64,000 bases of DNA. It comes from Dirofilaria immitis. Taxonomy: Eukaryota; Nematoda; Chromadorea; Rhabditida; Onchocercidae. Location of the stretch: assembly GCA_024305405.1 (NCBI GenBank), contig JAKNDB010000087.1, forward strand, positions 5,024,501 through 5,088,500, given 5' to 3'. Each line of letters opens with the position of its first letter. Positions within the stretch are counted from its first letter, which is position 1. A program made the translations under genes and the position numbers. The notes beneath the pieces were generated by a model that was not told the origin of the DNA, made no database searches, and worked only from the letters and a program-made list of their open reading frames with translations. Below are positions 52,839-64,000 of the stretch, piece after piece.

Positions 52839-54696
52839 ATGATGGTAAGGTGTTGCTTTATATCTTCATTTCGAAAGCTTATTATTTCTCCCAGAAATGA
52901 TCCAAGATTAACAAGATTATCGTCTCTGTTGTGGAGATGCCATCGTTCCCGGCGTTCGAACAGCGTGTGATCCACTGGCAGAGCCCCCGTGAGGCCACCT
53001 TCGGTTGAAACAAGAGTTTTTGATGGACGCACTCCTTCTCCATTCACAACAGCTCGTACTAATTTTTGAGTATCTTGATTGCTATAGGTAGGTATATCTT
53101 GCTGTGTTTCTGCCTGATTACGAGCATTCTCAGCCATAGACAATAACAACGTTTCGATATGTTTATTCATTGCCAATATTTGTTTATTTACCTGAAAAGA
53201 ACTTTTTATTTATCCTCTGGTAACTCTGGCTGTTAGTCCTACCTAAACGCTCAGAGAGGTGAAACTATTATGAAAACAGCTCATATTTAGCAATTTCAGG
53301 ATGCATTTTCCTCGTGAATTACTTGAACTCACTGCGCTAAAAACTAAGAGAAATTCATATTAGTTTGAATTGGAACTATATGATCTGTACATTTTAATAT
53401 TTATGTTAAGACCTCAAATATTAAACTATATATAGAACCAGGCACTGTATAACCTATCCATTAGACTTTCATTGCATTTAAATAACACACTATTGATGGC
53501 TTTACTGTTTAACAATTCATGTGCATCGATTCTTTTCTCTCAAGAAAATTCTCGAAAGCAGTCTTTAAGACAACCTGATCAAATGTTCGCGTGTTTTTCT
53601 CGTTATCAATATACGATTCGTCGGCTTCCACTTCAGGAGTCAATTTTGTGCGTAAATAATCTGGAGCAGCGTCGTGATTCCAGCAATGGATGCGATTTGA
53701 AGTGGCTTGCTATAAATATTGGTTTAAAGAAAGGATTTTAAAGATAATCTTGCTGGAAAAAAGCTGTCAGACAGATATAAAATTTCCAAAAGATCAAACA
53801 GTTGCAAACATGTTTTTTCCTTTTTTCCATTAAATTTTCATTAATTTTGAAAAGTTTCTGGAGAAAAGTGAGATAAGCTTCTTTTTGGATTTTAGCCCAA
53901 CGACTTGATCTACGTAATTAGTTTAGATGAAAAGTATTTTAAAACGCGTATTATGAAAACTTTCGATATCCTTCGCCTTCATAACGGCTATTTTGATTTC
54001 ATAGATAATACAAATTTATCGCATATGCTACACTGAAATACATGTCATATAAAAATATACCTGAAGGTTAGCATCTATATCATTAGAAAGGCAATGAGGC
54101 ACTAGTACATGAGTTCTCAAAAAGAAACCAAAATCTTCGAATCCCGACGGCAATGCAGACTTTTTCAATATAAATTGTAGTTGAGTCATCGCACTGGCAA
54201 GTGATGAAAATTTGTCTAACATATCAGGCCTACAAAAACTTTTTTGAACAAAAGATATTTCATTGAAATAAAGATAGTACTCCATCTCTCCGTACAATTT
54301 TTTTTTAATTTTTAAAAATTTCTTAAAATTCTACCAAATGCATAATTTAAAAACATTCTGTTTAAAAATATTCAGCAAGCTTGGCTAAAAACTGATCAAT
54401 AACTAACCGCGATTTGTTGACGCACCATGTCTTAAAAATTAAGAATCTTATCAGAAATGAACGAATAAAAAGACATGAACCTATTCTGACTTAATCAAAT
54501 ATCGAACTCAAGAAAAGAAAAATCTATTCATAAAAATGTCTTACCATTCCACTTCCTCCTGAAGATCAAGCATAAATAGAAGCTGCTCAATATTTGTTTT
54601 TACATCGAGTGCCTTATTTTCGATGTGAGAAATAGCAGTAGCGAGACGCTCGGGCTCGTGCTGATGGCCAAATAAGACACCCGGTTGTGCATTCAT
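52805..54696 (-). CDS. MED8: Mediator complex subunit 8
   Basis: Head-module subunit of Mediator, which couples transcription factors to RNA polymerase II in the nucleus. Four minus-strand exons. The first (54696-54546) has [17 protein letters not shown] helices ([20 protein letters not shown]) and ends EEVEW. The second (about 54236-54062) begins [18 protein letters not shown] and contains [12 protein letters not shown], matching WPSVLDSFALLSGQLNTL and NQVIIPLVLS of human MED8. The third (about 53720-53530) has [19 protein letters not shown], matching PDHLRTKPDPEVEEQE. The fourth has a coiled region and [21 protein letters not shown], matching NPTDTNALVAAVAFGKGL. TTTGCAG lies 4 nt before the ATG, which fits trans-splicing to a spliced leader. 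The stop lies within a large inverted repeat. Confidence 0.82.
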
Positions 54697-55180
54697 CAAT
54701 CTGCAAATAGCTTCAACTAAAAGCTTCTATCGTCGACTACTCGATGAAAGTGAAATATGTCGGCAGTACGTTTCAAAAGAATATGACACAAATTCAGAAG
54801 ACCAACAGAACGCTGTGTTATACAAAGATCTGCCAAATCAGATCAAAATGTTTATTTGAAAATTATGTTTATTAAATATCTGCGGGACTATCCCGTATTT
54901 CAGTGTGACTAGAACTCGACTTCCCTTTATTACTTTCCAAAGAATTTTTCATAAATACATGAATTATACGCAGTGAAGAAAAGGTAATCATAAAAATTTA
55001 AGAGGAAAGTAAAAGTCGAAAACGGCATCTTTTTTTTATTGCAATTGAAAGTATAAATAAAAATTAAAATCATTCTTCAAAATCTCATTCCATTATTTTA
55101 GGGAGTTAATAATCTTCAAAAACAAGAAATCAGTACCTAAGACATAGATTAATGTCTACATTTCGATTTTTTTCTGCTCT

Positions 55181-55185
<5 letters not shown>

Positions 55186-55211
<26 letters not shown>

Positions 55212-55212
55212 G
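55186..55212. repeat. Short (AT)n microsatellite
   Basis: About 13 AT units between the unnamed gene at 55.4 kb and MED8. It is not followed by the dispersed repeat seen next to the two longer TA arrays. Confidence 0.9.
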
Positions 55213-55382
55213 CAAGAAGTTTTAGATCGGTTAATCATTATAGTAAAGAACCAAAAGAAATAATTAATGAAAAAAATTGATAATTGTATAAGCACTTTTC
55301 AAGCACTCACTCCATTCTGTTCATTAACGACCGATTTAATTGTAAATGGCAAAAATTTATACTGAGACATATCTATGTATCA

Positions 55383-55929
55383 TCATTCTTTTCTGAAAGC
55401 AGCATTAATGATCTTTTCACGCATTCGTTTTCGTCTGTTTTCTTCCTGTCTTATTAATTCATCATGGTCGAAACTTAAACTTATCAAATTTTCGTATTGT
55501 ATTCCCGTAACATTTACTGCTGAAGGTGCTATCTGCAACCAGCGAAAGATTTACTCGCAAAGTAATGAACTAATGAAGGAAAAAAAAAAACTATTATTGG
55601 CAAATCTGTTCGACTGCGTAAATAATTTACAGTATTTTTCTGAACATGGAAATATATACCCATTTCTCAAGTTATCATTCTATTAGTAGCATATAACAAA
55701 ATATTCCAGGAAAAAAAACCTGTTTCATGATAGCTTTGTCGATGTTTTCTTTGTTCTCCCGAAGAACTTTCTCAACCTCAGCTGCAGCATTTGATGCATA
55801 CATTTGATTCATTTCATGCGCAACTGCAGCATTTCGTCCGGTATTACTACTACATACAATATTTATCCAAAAGTTTTCATTCAATGGAACTGGATAACGT
55901 TCATTTGGTCGCAAATACTGTCGTTCCAT
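55383..55929 (-). CDS. Small unnamed protein upstream of MED8
   Basis: I do not recognise this protein. Two exons join in phase: 55929 to about 55720 (start MERQYLRPNERYPVPLNENF, end MKQ before a GTTTTT donor) and about 55531-55383 (IAPSAVNVTGIQYENL..., behind a GGTTGCAG acceptor), giving 119 residues. The middle and C-terminal parts (AAAEVEKVLRENKENIDKA and DELIRQEENRRKRMREKI) look like charged amphipathic helices, probably coiled coil. There is no signal peptide, membrane span or catalytic motif. It lies on the same strand as MED26 (upstream) and MED8 (downstream, ATG 687 bp after this stop), so it may be co-transcribed with MED8. Confidence 0.65.
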
Positions 55930-57790
55930 AGCACACTTCGCAAGATTTGGAAGAAAAGAAGATACGATACTCTAACCTAAGCAGTTATATATAAGCACAA
56001 TAATGTCACGAACCCACTTCGGCATATCGTTAATGCCTTAACACACCTTCGATTTTGCGTTCGTTCGCTCACGAACTCCTCTATTCACATATGTAAAATG
56101 GTAGACTTATTCAATCCACCGTACCTTTCATTATAATTCTATTTCTCGATAATTTCGATTCCCTTTCTTCAAACAAGATCTAACCCTGATGTAGCTTATA
56201 TTGAATCTTTGCACCGAATCTACCAGTACTCTAAAGCAGATTTAGTTGAGTTCCAATAAAGAATGAGCACAATGAATACGTAAAAGATATATTTAAAAAC
56301 TCACTATTTGTTTTGGTCTTGCCCAGCATAAACAGATTAATTGAACATATTTATTATATTCATGTACTAGTATAATAGCTTTAAAAATGAGCAAAATCAA
56401 AACGCAAAAAAAAAAACAACAATATTAGAACAAATGGCATTCAGAACAATATAAGCAATAAATTGTCCAATAGACAACGGTATGAAACGAACATTTCAAT
56501 TACAAAAGTATCAAATTGTTTTATAAATTTTCTTATTTTAAGATCGAACTGCGAAGTTATGGTGAAATAATACATTAGAAATCGTGAAAATTTCAATGCC
56601 AGACCTGCCAACTCGCGCACAAGATAATATCTTGAAAACAAACTTAGAGGTAAATTAATGAAAGTCCGCTTATAGGGCATTGCTTTCTTTCCAAACTATT
56701 AAAATGCTCCTAAACTATTTTCCATTCAAAATGAGTTTAACATGTTGAAAAAATGACTACTTGAAAGCAACATGCATGGAAAAACGCAAAGATTGTGAAT
56801 GAAATGACAAGTATTGTTATTTGTGGACGCAAGTCAAACATGGGTAATGTTATAGAGGAAAGCGAAGCTAGAAATTTAAACAATTGAAGAGCAGAAACGA
56901 ACTAAAAAAACACAACGCTGAAAAGATTTCAATTTACACCTCGTTAATTAAGGCACTCCTTCAACTACCAGCAAAAAAAAGAAAAAAGAACTTGAAAAAT
57001 AATTAAATTAAAGTTCAACTAAGAATATTATAAAACCCTGAACGCTAATGACATTTTGATTAACGCTTACATGAAATGAAGAATTAAGACATTTTCTGGC
57101 TCGCGTCCACTAGTTTTAAATGTCAAAGTCGGGATGATCTGAATGAAACTATTGGAATTATTCATAAACAAAAGATAACAATGAGCTTGGATCATCAAAT
57201 TTGTTTTAGAAACAACAAACACCAAAAACTTCTCCCAACTTATCCACTTTAGTATTGTGTTATCGGATCTCAAAATCCTAAATTTATAAGCTGCTATTAT
57301 ACTTCAAGCTTCGACCAAAGCTGCTTCATTTTAATATCCTTATTCCAAATAATGCATACTAGAAGCCCAACAAAAAAAACTTATTTTTCACCATTGTAAA
57401 CATCAGACAAGTCACTATTTAGAGCACAGAAAAATTTAAATCTTATTTTCAGAGAGCACCTTGTAAATAGAACTTTTCCAAGTGCTTTCATATAAATGCG
57501 AAAAATTCGCTGTAATGCTTAAAATAGTCTTAGAAACAATAACCGAATGTCTTTTCTGCATAAAATTTGCATTCACGGTAAACCAAATATGAGATGAATC
57601 CTGAAGCAATGTTGATTAAAATTTAAAGAAATATATATGCGAGATCAATTCTTAGTGAGAGAAAACAGCTGTAGTCATTAACAACATAAAATATGCAGTT
57701 CAATAGGGGATATTGATAACTGAATTTACAACACGGTATACACACCGTTTTTTGCTTAGTAATTCAAATCAACAAAAACTCATGCGAAAA
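55930..57790. other. Intergenic, no gene seen
   Basis: Separates MED26 (3' end) from the 119-residue gene (5' end), both on the minus strand. AT-rich, only short stop-bounded frames, no repeat or RNA gene recognised. It should hold the promoter of the small gene. Confidence 0.5.
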
Positions 57791-60700
57791 TCAATTTGGC
57801 CGTGGAGCGCCATATATGAAATTTTCTTCCGCGTAAAACCTTTCAGGCCTTGGATACTGGTACTCTAAAAAATCTGGTAAGCCAACATCAATATATGGCA
57901 GCGCCAGTACCTGAAATAGTAATAGGCAGCTAAAATATTACTCTTCAAAAATTACGTCTGAGAACTATTGGCAACAAGAAACCATATAGTCGAGGGATCT
58001 TCGCTGCATAATAATAATACAGGAAAGAACTCGATTTCAGATAGAGAAAAAATTACCTCTCTGCCCAGTACATTCATAATGTATGATTTTCGTTGACTGC
58101 TTGAAGGTTTGGACCGGAAATGCTCGCGACTTCGTAATGTTTCCAAACTCGGTAGCATTGCATACCAATCATATTTCCCATTACGCGTCGGTACTACCAT
58201 TTTACTAGCTGAAGAATTGCTATTTGCGGTGCTACATATCGGTATTGATTCTCTATTGCTTACTGTTGATGTGGTAGCTCTGAAAATAGTGAATTCCAGC
58301 TACACCTTCACATATTCAGGATTAGAATTTATTGCTCTCCAACAATAAATATGAAACTTTTAACTGAATAAACATCATAATTTATTTAGGCTTATAAATT
58401 AGTTAAGAAAGATTCAAGAAAGGATTTAATGAAGACTTGCTTTTCATTGTCCGTTATTTTTCGTCTGTAACAGATCGATCTTTTATCTGTCCTCCTTTTT
58501 CTTTATCCTTATCTTTTTAACATAATTACGCTTTTCCTTTTTCTTGGAAGTTTCCGGCTGAAGCGTAAAGAAAACAGGAGTTCTTAGTGTTTGACTTATA
58601 TCCTGAAAATGAAAATAATGTTAGCGTATAGCTGAAGTTTTGTAGATCTGAAAAACAAAAATTATTGAATATCAAATATATCCAAAAGAAAAGTTCATCA
58701 AATAATCGTAGGAAGAACATAATATAAAACAGTATTCAATTATACAATAGCATCCTGTGTCGCCATGAAAAACACTTTTAATTTTGTAGAAATGAATATT
58801 GGATTGGCGCGGAGTGCCGTAATTTGAAGTATGAACCGTAATACACTTCATAAAAACTCCCAAATATGTTTTAAGACAAATTTTTTTTGAATGTAAATTA
58901 CATAAAAAGCAATTAAATTGTTCTATACCACGTTTGCCTGCCCCTCGTTATCGTCATGTTCATTCCTAGTGATAACTTGACTTTGTGATATATTTATTGC
59001 CAAATAGCCCGGTAAATTTTCGGTTAATTGTGCAACCAATTCACTTGTCGACTTCACATCAGCACGTCGGGCTGCAAGCAAAGACTGATGCGGTATTGCT
59101 GGAGACACCGTAGCAGAACTGTAGTGCAGATGTTTAGCACTCAATCCGTTTGAAATACCTGCAACCGTTTGCAATATCTGCATATGATATTGAATATGTA
59201 TATTTCCATAAAGACACACCTCATCGCATGCATGCTTTCACCTGAAGCTGATATATCTATAAGTATTATTGCGTATAATTTAGTCACAAATTTCGCTAAC
59301 TTGTACACAGAGAAAATTCATGAGAATAACACTTCAATAAATAGTTTACCTATGTCGGAGGTTGCAGTGTTTTCGCCTTTTCTCTTTCCATTTCGAATAA
59401 TTTCTCCACTTGACAATAATGAATTTTCGACTGCTTTCATAGCGAGATCGGCACCCACTGTATGTGATTTCTGAATATTTCTGGGTTCCGCTGTATTAGC
59501 TGCTCTTTCGTATCTGGATCTCTGGTAAAGTGTTACCGCACGTCCATTTGGAACTGTTGATGGAACAGTACTTCGTGAATCTGTAACTGAACCTATCACC
59601 ATCTACAGTGCTGTAATATTTCTGCATAATCATGACTATCAATTGCAACAACTTGTAAAAAATATAACGAAAAACCCACCTGAACTTTCAGGTGGTGTTA
59701 GAACTGAACTGTCTAAAGGTGTCAAACAAGCGTTCCCAACAGCTGTCAGGCGTGAGTTCTCGCCGGAAATAGCTCGTACACCTATTGAGGGTGTCCCAGG
59801 AGTAAGACCTCTCCTGACTACCGGAGAAGCGTAGCTGGGAGTACCGTTAGTGGAGGAAGAGCCACTAGACGTAGGCCCCGGTTCGGCCAATTTCTGCCAG
59901 CATTTGATCAACGTTCGACATTGTTTCGATAACTCAGGCGCTGACTGAGCTATTTTTTCCGGATGTCATTCACTACAGCACCAACTCTCGTCATCTGCAA
60001 ATCATATACCACATGGTAAATCAAATTAAATTGCAAACTTTTCACTCACCACCTTTGCTTTCATTTATCCGGCATTTATTGCTTCGCTCAATTCGCATCA
60101 TTCTTTAAATCTTCTACACATGCACACATTCAGTCTCCCATTTTTTATTTACTGCAGCTTTTCATTGAAATTTATTTCAACTTACGGTTTATTTATGTAG
60201 CCTACATCGGCGGTCAAAAACTGATAAGAGTCAAGTCTTTTTTGACTTGGTAATGACTTCACGCATTTCATCAATAATACGCTGGTCTTTTTTCTTTTAA
60301 ATAATAAGCCTCAATGTTTGAAATTTAAAAAGTCGTTTGCATGAATAAATATATCAAATTTGCTATTCTTGTGCTCGGCTTTCCCAATTTTTCTGCTATC
60401 ATTTCCAGTCCTCCTACTTTTTCTACACATTCGTAAATCTTATGACAAATAAAATTAGTAGCCTGGATCTAAACAGGAAATCAAGACCTATGACAATTAC
60501 TAATGAAAGGATATGAATCAAACATATAAATATAACAAGGTCTGGTCATAGACATACACCAATAGTGAATAACCTCAACAGAACTATAACTTTTTCAGGA
60601 TATCCTCCCTTATCCTAACTTCATGGGACAGTTACATGAATTCCACTGAGAACATTTCGATCACGTCCTCGCTGACTAATAAAACCACGTGGACGCGGAA

Positions 60701-62532
60701 TAATGTTTACTATCCGAAGAAAATGAGAATAGTAAAATATGTAGCAGACGGTTAATGCATATATAATGTATGCGATAACAACATTTCCCCATGTCATAAT
60801 CTTCGAAAGAAGTTTATCATCCGCCTTCCGGCACTATAACAATCAGAAGAAGTGAGATAAAAATGAGGAAATCAATGCCAACGTTAGCCATTTGAACAAA
60901 TAACTGTTTCTGCAATTATCAGTGTTTTTTACCATAAAATGCACTTCCAACCTGAGCTTTATTTGAATGCTGCATTTAACTATGGAAGCAGTTCGCTGAT
61001 GACGAAAAAGATTAACTTCGTAACATTAGACGGAGCTGCTGGAAAAACAACATTTGACATGAGCGACATAAGAATCCGTGGAAATTAAAAGCAGAAGAAT
61101 CATAAAATATTTCAAAAAGCGAGTAAGGCTACGAAGAAAACTATCTTCACTTGTAATGGTCCTATCAAGTTTGTTTCCTGAACTATTCTGCGGAAACGGA
61201 ATCAATGGGGGCGGACGCGATCACCAGACAAACACATAAACATATGGCTCGCCTTGTACGGGAACGTCCTGGCTTATAAAGCTCGTAATGATCGACCATA
61301 CCTAGTGACCATATATATCAATATCCCAGCACTCTGCATGGACCAAGGCTATCCCGAAGGACATGAAGATAATATGTATCCATTTCCTCTAGTACTATTT
61401 CCTCTCATCCTTTCTGCCTCGAATTACCTTTCTAGGGCACGACTCCCCTCCCATCTGCGATAAGCATAACTCTCTGTCATCCTTTTTCTCTCTCTCTCCT
61501 TCTGCCTCTCCCACAAACGATCTGTCATCATCAAATGCATGCGAACGACTATGCGAAAGAGCAGAAAAGAACTCTTCCTTCCTTGCCCACTGCTCGTTTA
61601 CTCATTAAGCAAAAATTTGCTCATCGATTTCTCTCAAGAGAATATTGAAAGGACGGAATGGTGAGAAGAGATATGAGAAAAATATAAGAGAAAGTTGTGA
61701 CAAAAGAAGGGAGGAGATGGTTCGAATCGCATATAGTAAGCTAGCATAGATTTGCACCTATGTGTCGATTAGAACAGAGGACGAGCAGGATTCAGTTCAA
61801 CGCGTATACGTAGCGGAATAAGGTGGGTCAGTTGAGCAGGTTTGTGGGATGGATGCTCTCTCTATTGGGGAGTAGTCGTCGAATACGACGCGACGTACCG
61901 AGCGGCCCTTTGTCTCATCTTCCCACTTTAAGACATATCTCAACTCATCTTCCTCATTTCTCAATTTTGGGTGAAAGTTGCTGATTATTCTCACCTCGAG
62001 TAATTCCTTCGTCAAATTGGACTTCTCCAATTTGATAATCACATCCGTGGCCTGCTCTGTATCGCCCTGCAAGCAGATGCACGTCATCTTTCATCTCCTA
62101 CCGTCTTATTTGCTAGTGTTTAAGAATTATGTCCTCAACTGGTGATTTTAAGCAGTGCAGTAGTTAGTATCACTTCTTAGATTGAGCTTCGCCCAATGAC
62201 CCAATGACACAGTCTTTTAAGGGACCAAGGGATTATTTCTAATAGAATGCATACACAAAAATATCTTATGTAGTTAGTGCTGGAATTTGCTGGCGATGCA
62301 GCATGCAGTGTATATACATGCTGCATGCAGTGTCTACTGCGATGCCGCAGATTGTACACTGTTTAGTTGATGGAGAGCATTGAACAACAGCGCTTACATT
62401 ATCATAAGCCTGAAGAAGCTGGTGCTTGAGGCGATCAACGACAGTTACTGTTGTGGGTTCAACTGCCGGTACTGCTGCCGATAAGCCGCTATTGGATGCC
62501 ACCAATGGGTGCTGCTGCTGCTGCTGCTGCAT
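57791..62532 (-). CDS. MED26: Mediator complex subunit 26
   Basis: Metazoan Mediator subunit whose TFIIS N-terminal (LW) domain recruits elongation factors. About eight minus-strand exons. Exon 1 (62532 to about 62397) starts with six Gln, then VVDRLKHQLLQAYD. Exon 2 (62066-61998) has DVIIKLEKSNLTKELLE. Exon 3 (59996-59695) has TRVGAVVNDIRKK and TLIKCWQKLAEP. Together these match DRLLQAID, LEVISSLEKYPITKEALE, TRLGKLINDVRKK and LLRSWQKLIEP of human MED26. Two Ser/Thr/Pro-rich exons follow (59599-59350, about 59180-58930), then a Lys-rich exon from about 58603. Exon 7 (about 58280-58058) has NGKYDWYAMLPSLETL, and exon 8 (about 57911-57791) opens VLALPYIDVGLPDF, matching the conserved MED26 end. 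One T6 run (59953-59958) must be T7 for frame, and the Lys-rich exon may need two more bases. Confidence 0.85.
62296..62326. repeat. 10-bp hairpin in MED26 intron 1
   Basis: ATGCAGCATG (62296-62305) and CATGCTGCAT (62317-62326) form a perfect stem with an 11-nt loop. GCATGCAGTGT is repeated directly on both sides (62301 and 62323). Confidence 0.85.
62511..62531 (-). repeat. CAG trinucleotide repeat encoding poly-Gln in MED26
   Basis: Six to seven CAG codons directly after the proposed start ATG at 62532. Mediator subunits often carry Gln-rich stretches. The length here is likely variable between isolates (inference). Confidence 0.85.
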
Positions 62533-63160
62533 GCAGCGCTTCTTTGCTGTAGGTACAGTCGTCGCGCTACTGCTTTCTGTTTCCCGTTGCTACTGCTACT
62601 AGTACTCTTGCTGCTTCTTGCCGTTTTCTAGGTAAACAAGCAGCAAAACATGGATGAGGATGCATGCATGTACCACCACCCCACGCCAATTCCAGCTACG
62701 CATTATTGCGAATTACTACTGAGGGTGACATTTTCAACGCTTCTTATAAATATCCACCCTATTGCGATCCCGAAACCGCTCTTCAATAAATGGAATGGCA
62801 GTGAAGCGTATCACGGCACGGTACGGTGCAGCACAAACAGTACTGTACAATCATTACAGCACCGCACACCCGCATTCTACTACGTACCCCACCACCCCAC
62901 TTAGAGCGAACCGTCCAGTCCAGGACTTCTCCCTCACTCTGCCCTGATTGCACTCCTCTCAACCCTTTTATACTTCTTCCCATCTTGCCCCTGCATCTCT
63001 GCATTCTTTCTTGTATCGACCCTCTCATCCTTACAATCTGACCAGGCATCGAGCAAGTGTCGCGGCCCATTAATAGTATATGATCTATTGTGCAATTAGT
63101 TGTTCCGTCGCCATAGGCCGTTAAATCCAAAGCCATATTATGTATCTGTTCTTCTCTTTC
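62533..63160. other. MED26 upstream region, relatively GC-rich
   Basis: Visibly richer in C and G than the rest of the window, with CTG, CCACC and CCCCACC runs. Open frames on both strands (for example 62783-63136 minus and 62650-62904 plus) appear to be a by-product of this composition and show no family resemblance. It likely contains the MED26 promoter or 5' UTR. Confidence 0.45.
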
Positions 63161-63162
63161 AG

Positions 63163-63294
63163 AAGGTTGCCACTTGATGAAGAGTGCGAAATGTTAGAAC
63201 GATTCTTGGAAGAAGAATACGCAATGTTCTATCTTCTTATGAGGCATATCAGAAGCTACTTAGGCTTTGATGAAATCTCTAATCAGAGCATGTA
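63163..63294 (+). CDS. Possible terminal exon, unidentified
   Basis: Behind a clean TCTTTCAG, an open frame reads RLPLDEECEMLERFLEEEYA and continues about 23 residues to TAG at about 63292-63294. Charged, helical composition and a good acceptor suggest a real exon, but no upstream partner is visible. It could instead be the 5' exon of a short frame starting at the internal ATG. Confidence 0.3.
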
Positions 63295-63672
63295 GGAAAT
63301 GATGATAAATCACTAGGTCTCTTAGCGATTTCTGTATCAGTTATTAAAGTGTTTTCGTCTTAAAATCTCGGAGATAAATACTAATCCAAATGTATATTAC
63401 ATCCTTGCAAAATTTTAGCGAACGTTCTCTCCTTTTTGCTCATTCATTTCATGTCTCTCCTTCGCTCTGTTGTAGTCTTTATATTCTCATACTCATATAA
63501 AGTTCTAAGCGATGTATCAACTTATATTGATTGGTTGATTAGTATGCGGAATTAATTGATGTATTATAGCTACTTTACTTGATTATTTGTTTTATAAAGA
63601 CATTATTCAATTTTCAAAAAGCAGTTTCATTTGATTTTTGTCTTATAAAGGATTGATGGAAAAAGAAGTTCA

Positions 63673-63837
63673 ATGGTGATAATGGATAATAACATTGGCA
63701 TAGACAATAAACCACGAACTCGACGAGGACGTCGTCGTTTCACTGATCGGCTAGTCACAATGGCCAGTGATCGTAATGACGATATCAATGATCCCTCTGG
63801 TATGATAGGTGTGATAATAAATGTAATGCCGTTGTGA
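63673..63837 (+). CDS. Possible first exon of a gene leaving the window
   Basis: ATG 63673 (or 63682) opens MDNNIGIDNKPRTRRGRRRF, then a basic-to-acidic stretch ending NDDINDPSG, where GTATGA could be a donor (63800). Unspliced it reads 54 residues to TGA at 63835. Composition is protein-like and polar, unlike the surrounding AT-rich DNA. I do not recognise a family; the remainder presumably lies beyond the window. Confidence 0.4.
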   Translation: MVIMDNNIGIDNKPRTRRGRRRFTDRLVTMASDRNDDINDPSGMIGVIINVMPL

Positions 63838-64000
63838 TTCGTTGTACATTGTATTTCAAGCATTCATTTATTTATTCCAATTACATTTTCTCGAGAAACA
63901 TTCATTTCTGTTAATGCTATCACTATTTGTATGTGCTTGTTTATGTATTAAGTATATTTATATACTAAGTATGGTTTTAACTGTGTGCGAACTCTATCAT

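Noticed and set aside
55315..55378. Minus-strand ATG frame (MSQYKFLPF...) as a first exon of MED8
   Set aside because: It closes after about 23 codons and MED8 has its own ATG immediately behind an acceptor at 54696.
61700..61745. tRNA-like GGTTCGAATC box at about 61719, and GGTTCGAAT at 15594
   Set aside because: No matching A box, acceptor stem or cloverleaf could be drawn upstream of either.
62783..63136. Minus-strand open frame of 117 codons upstream of MED26
   Set aside because: It lies in a GC-richer block where stops are rare on both strands, overlaps plus-strand frames of similar length, and shows no family resemblance or splice sites.

Overview
The window is AT-rich nuclear DNA of a nematode. 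Coding exons of roughly 60-300 bp are split by GT..AG introns whose acceptors read TTTCAG or TTTTAG, and several start codons sit a few bases to about 30 bases behind such an acceptor, as expected for spliced-leader trans-splicing. A worm-specific Argonaute and the base composition fit a parasitic clade such as the filarial (spirurid) worms. The species call is inference. Splice sites were read by eye, so exon edges are approximate.

Layout. Plus strand 1-12.8 kb: NUP205, a large inner-ring nuclear pore scaffold protein, in about 20 exons. 12.8-19.8 kb: about 7 kb with no recognisable gene but two clear inverted repeats. Plus strand 19.8-26.0 kb: a WAGO-type Argonaute lacking most slicer residues. 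Minus strand 27.5-31.8 kb: KRI1, a ribosome biogenesis factor. Minus strand 33.1-36.6 kb: a TMEM59-family type I membrane protein. 36.6-41.4 kb: non-coding, with a TA microsatellite and one copy of a dispersed repeat. Plus strand 41.4-44.4 kb: a serine-rich protein I do not recognise. 45.7-46.2 kb: a compound microsatellite followed by the second repeat copy. Plus strand 46.4-51.8 kb: GMP synthase. Minus strand 52.8-62.5 kb: MED8, an unrecognised 119-residue protein, and MED26. The last kilobase holds possible plus-strand exons of a gene leaving the window.

The genes are mostly unrelated housekeeping functions: nuclear pore, small-RNA silencing, ribosome assembly, membrane trafficking and purine synthesis. 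The one functional grouping is two Mediator subunits on the same strand within 10 kb. MED8 has a splice-acceptor-like site just before its ATG and a same-strand gene about 690 bp upstream, which suggests an operon.

The strongest whole-window observation is technical. At least fourteen conserved coding positions in five genes lose frame because an A or T run is one base (once two bases) too short. This looks like systematic homopolymer under-calling, not gene decay, and it fragments the reading frames of every large gene here.
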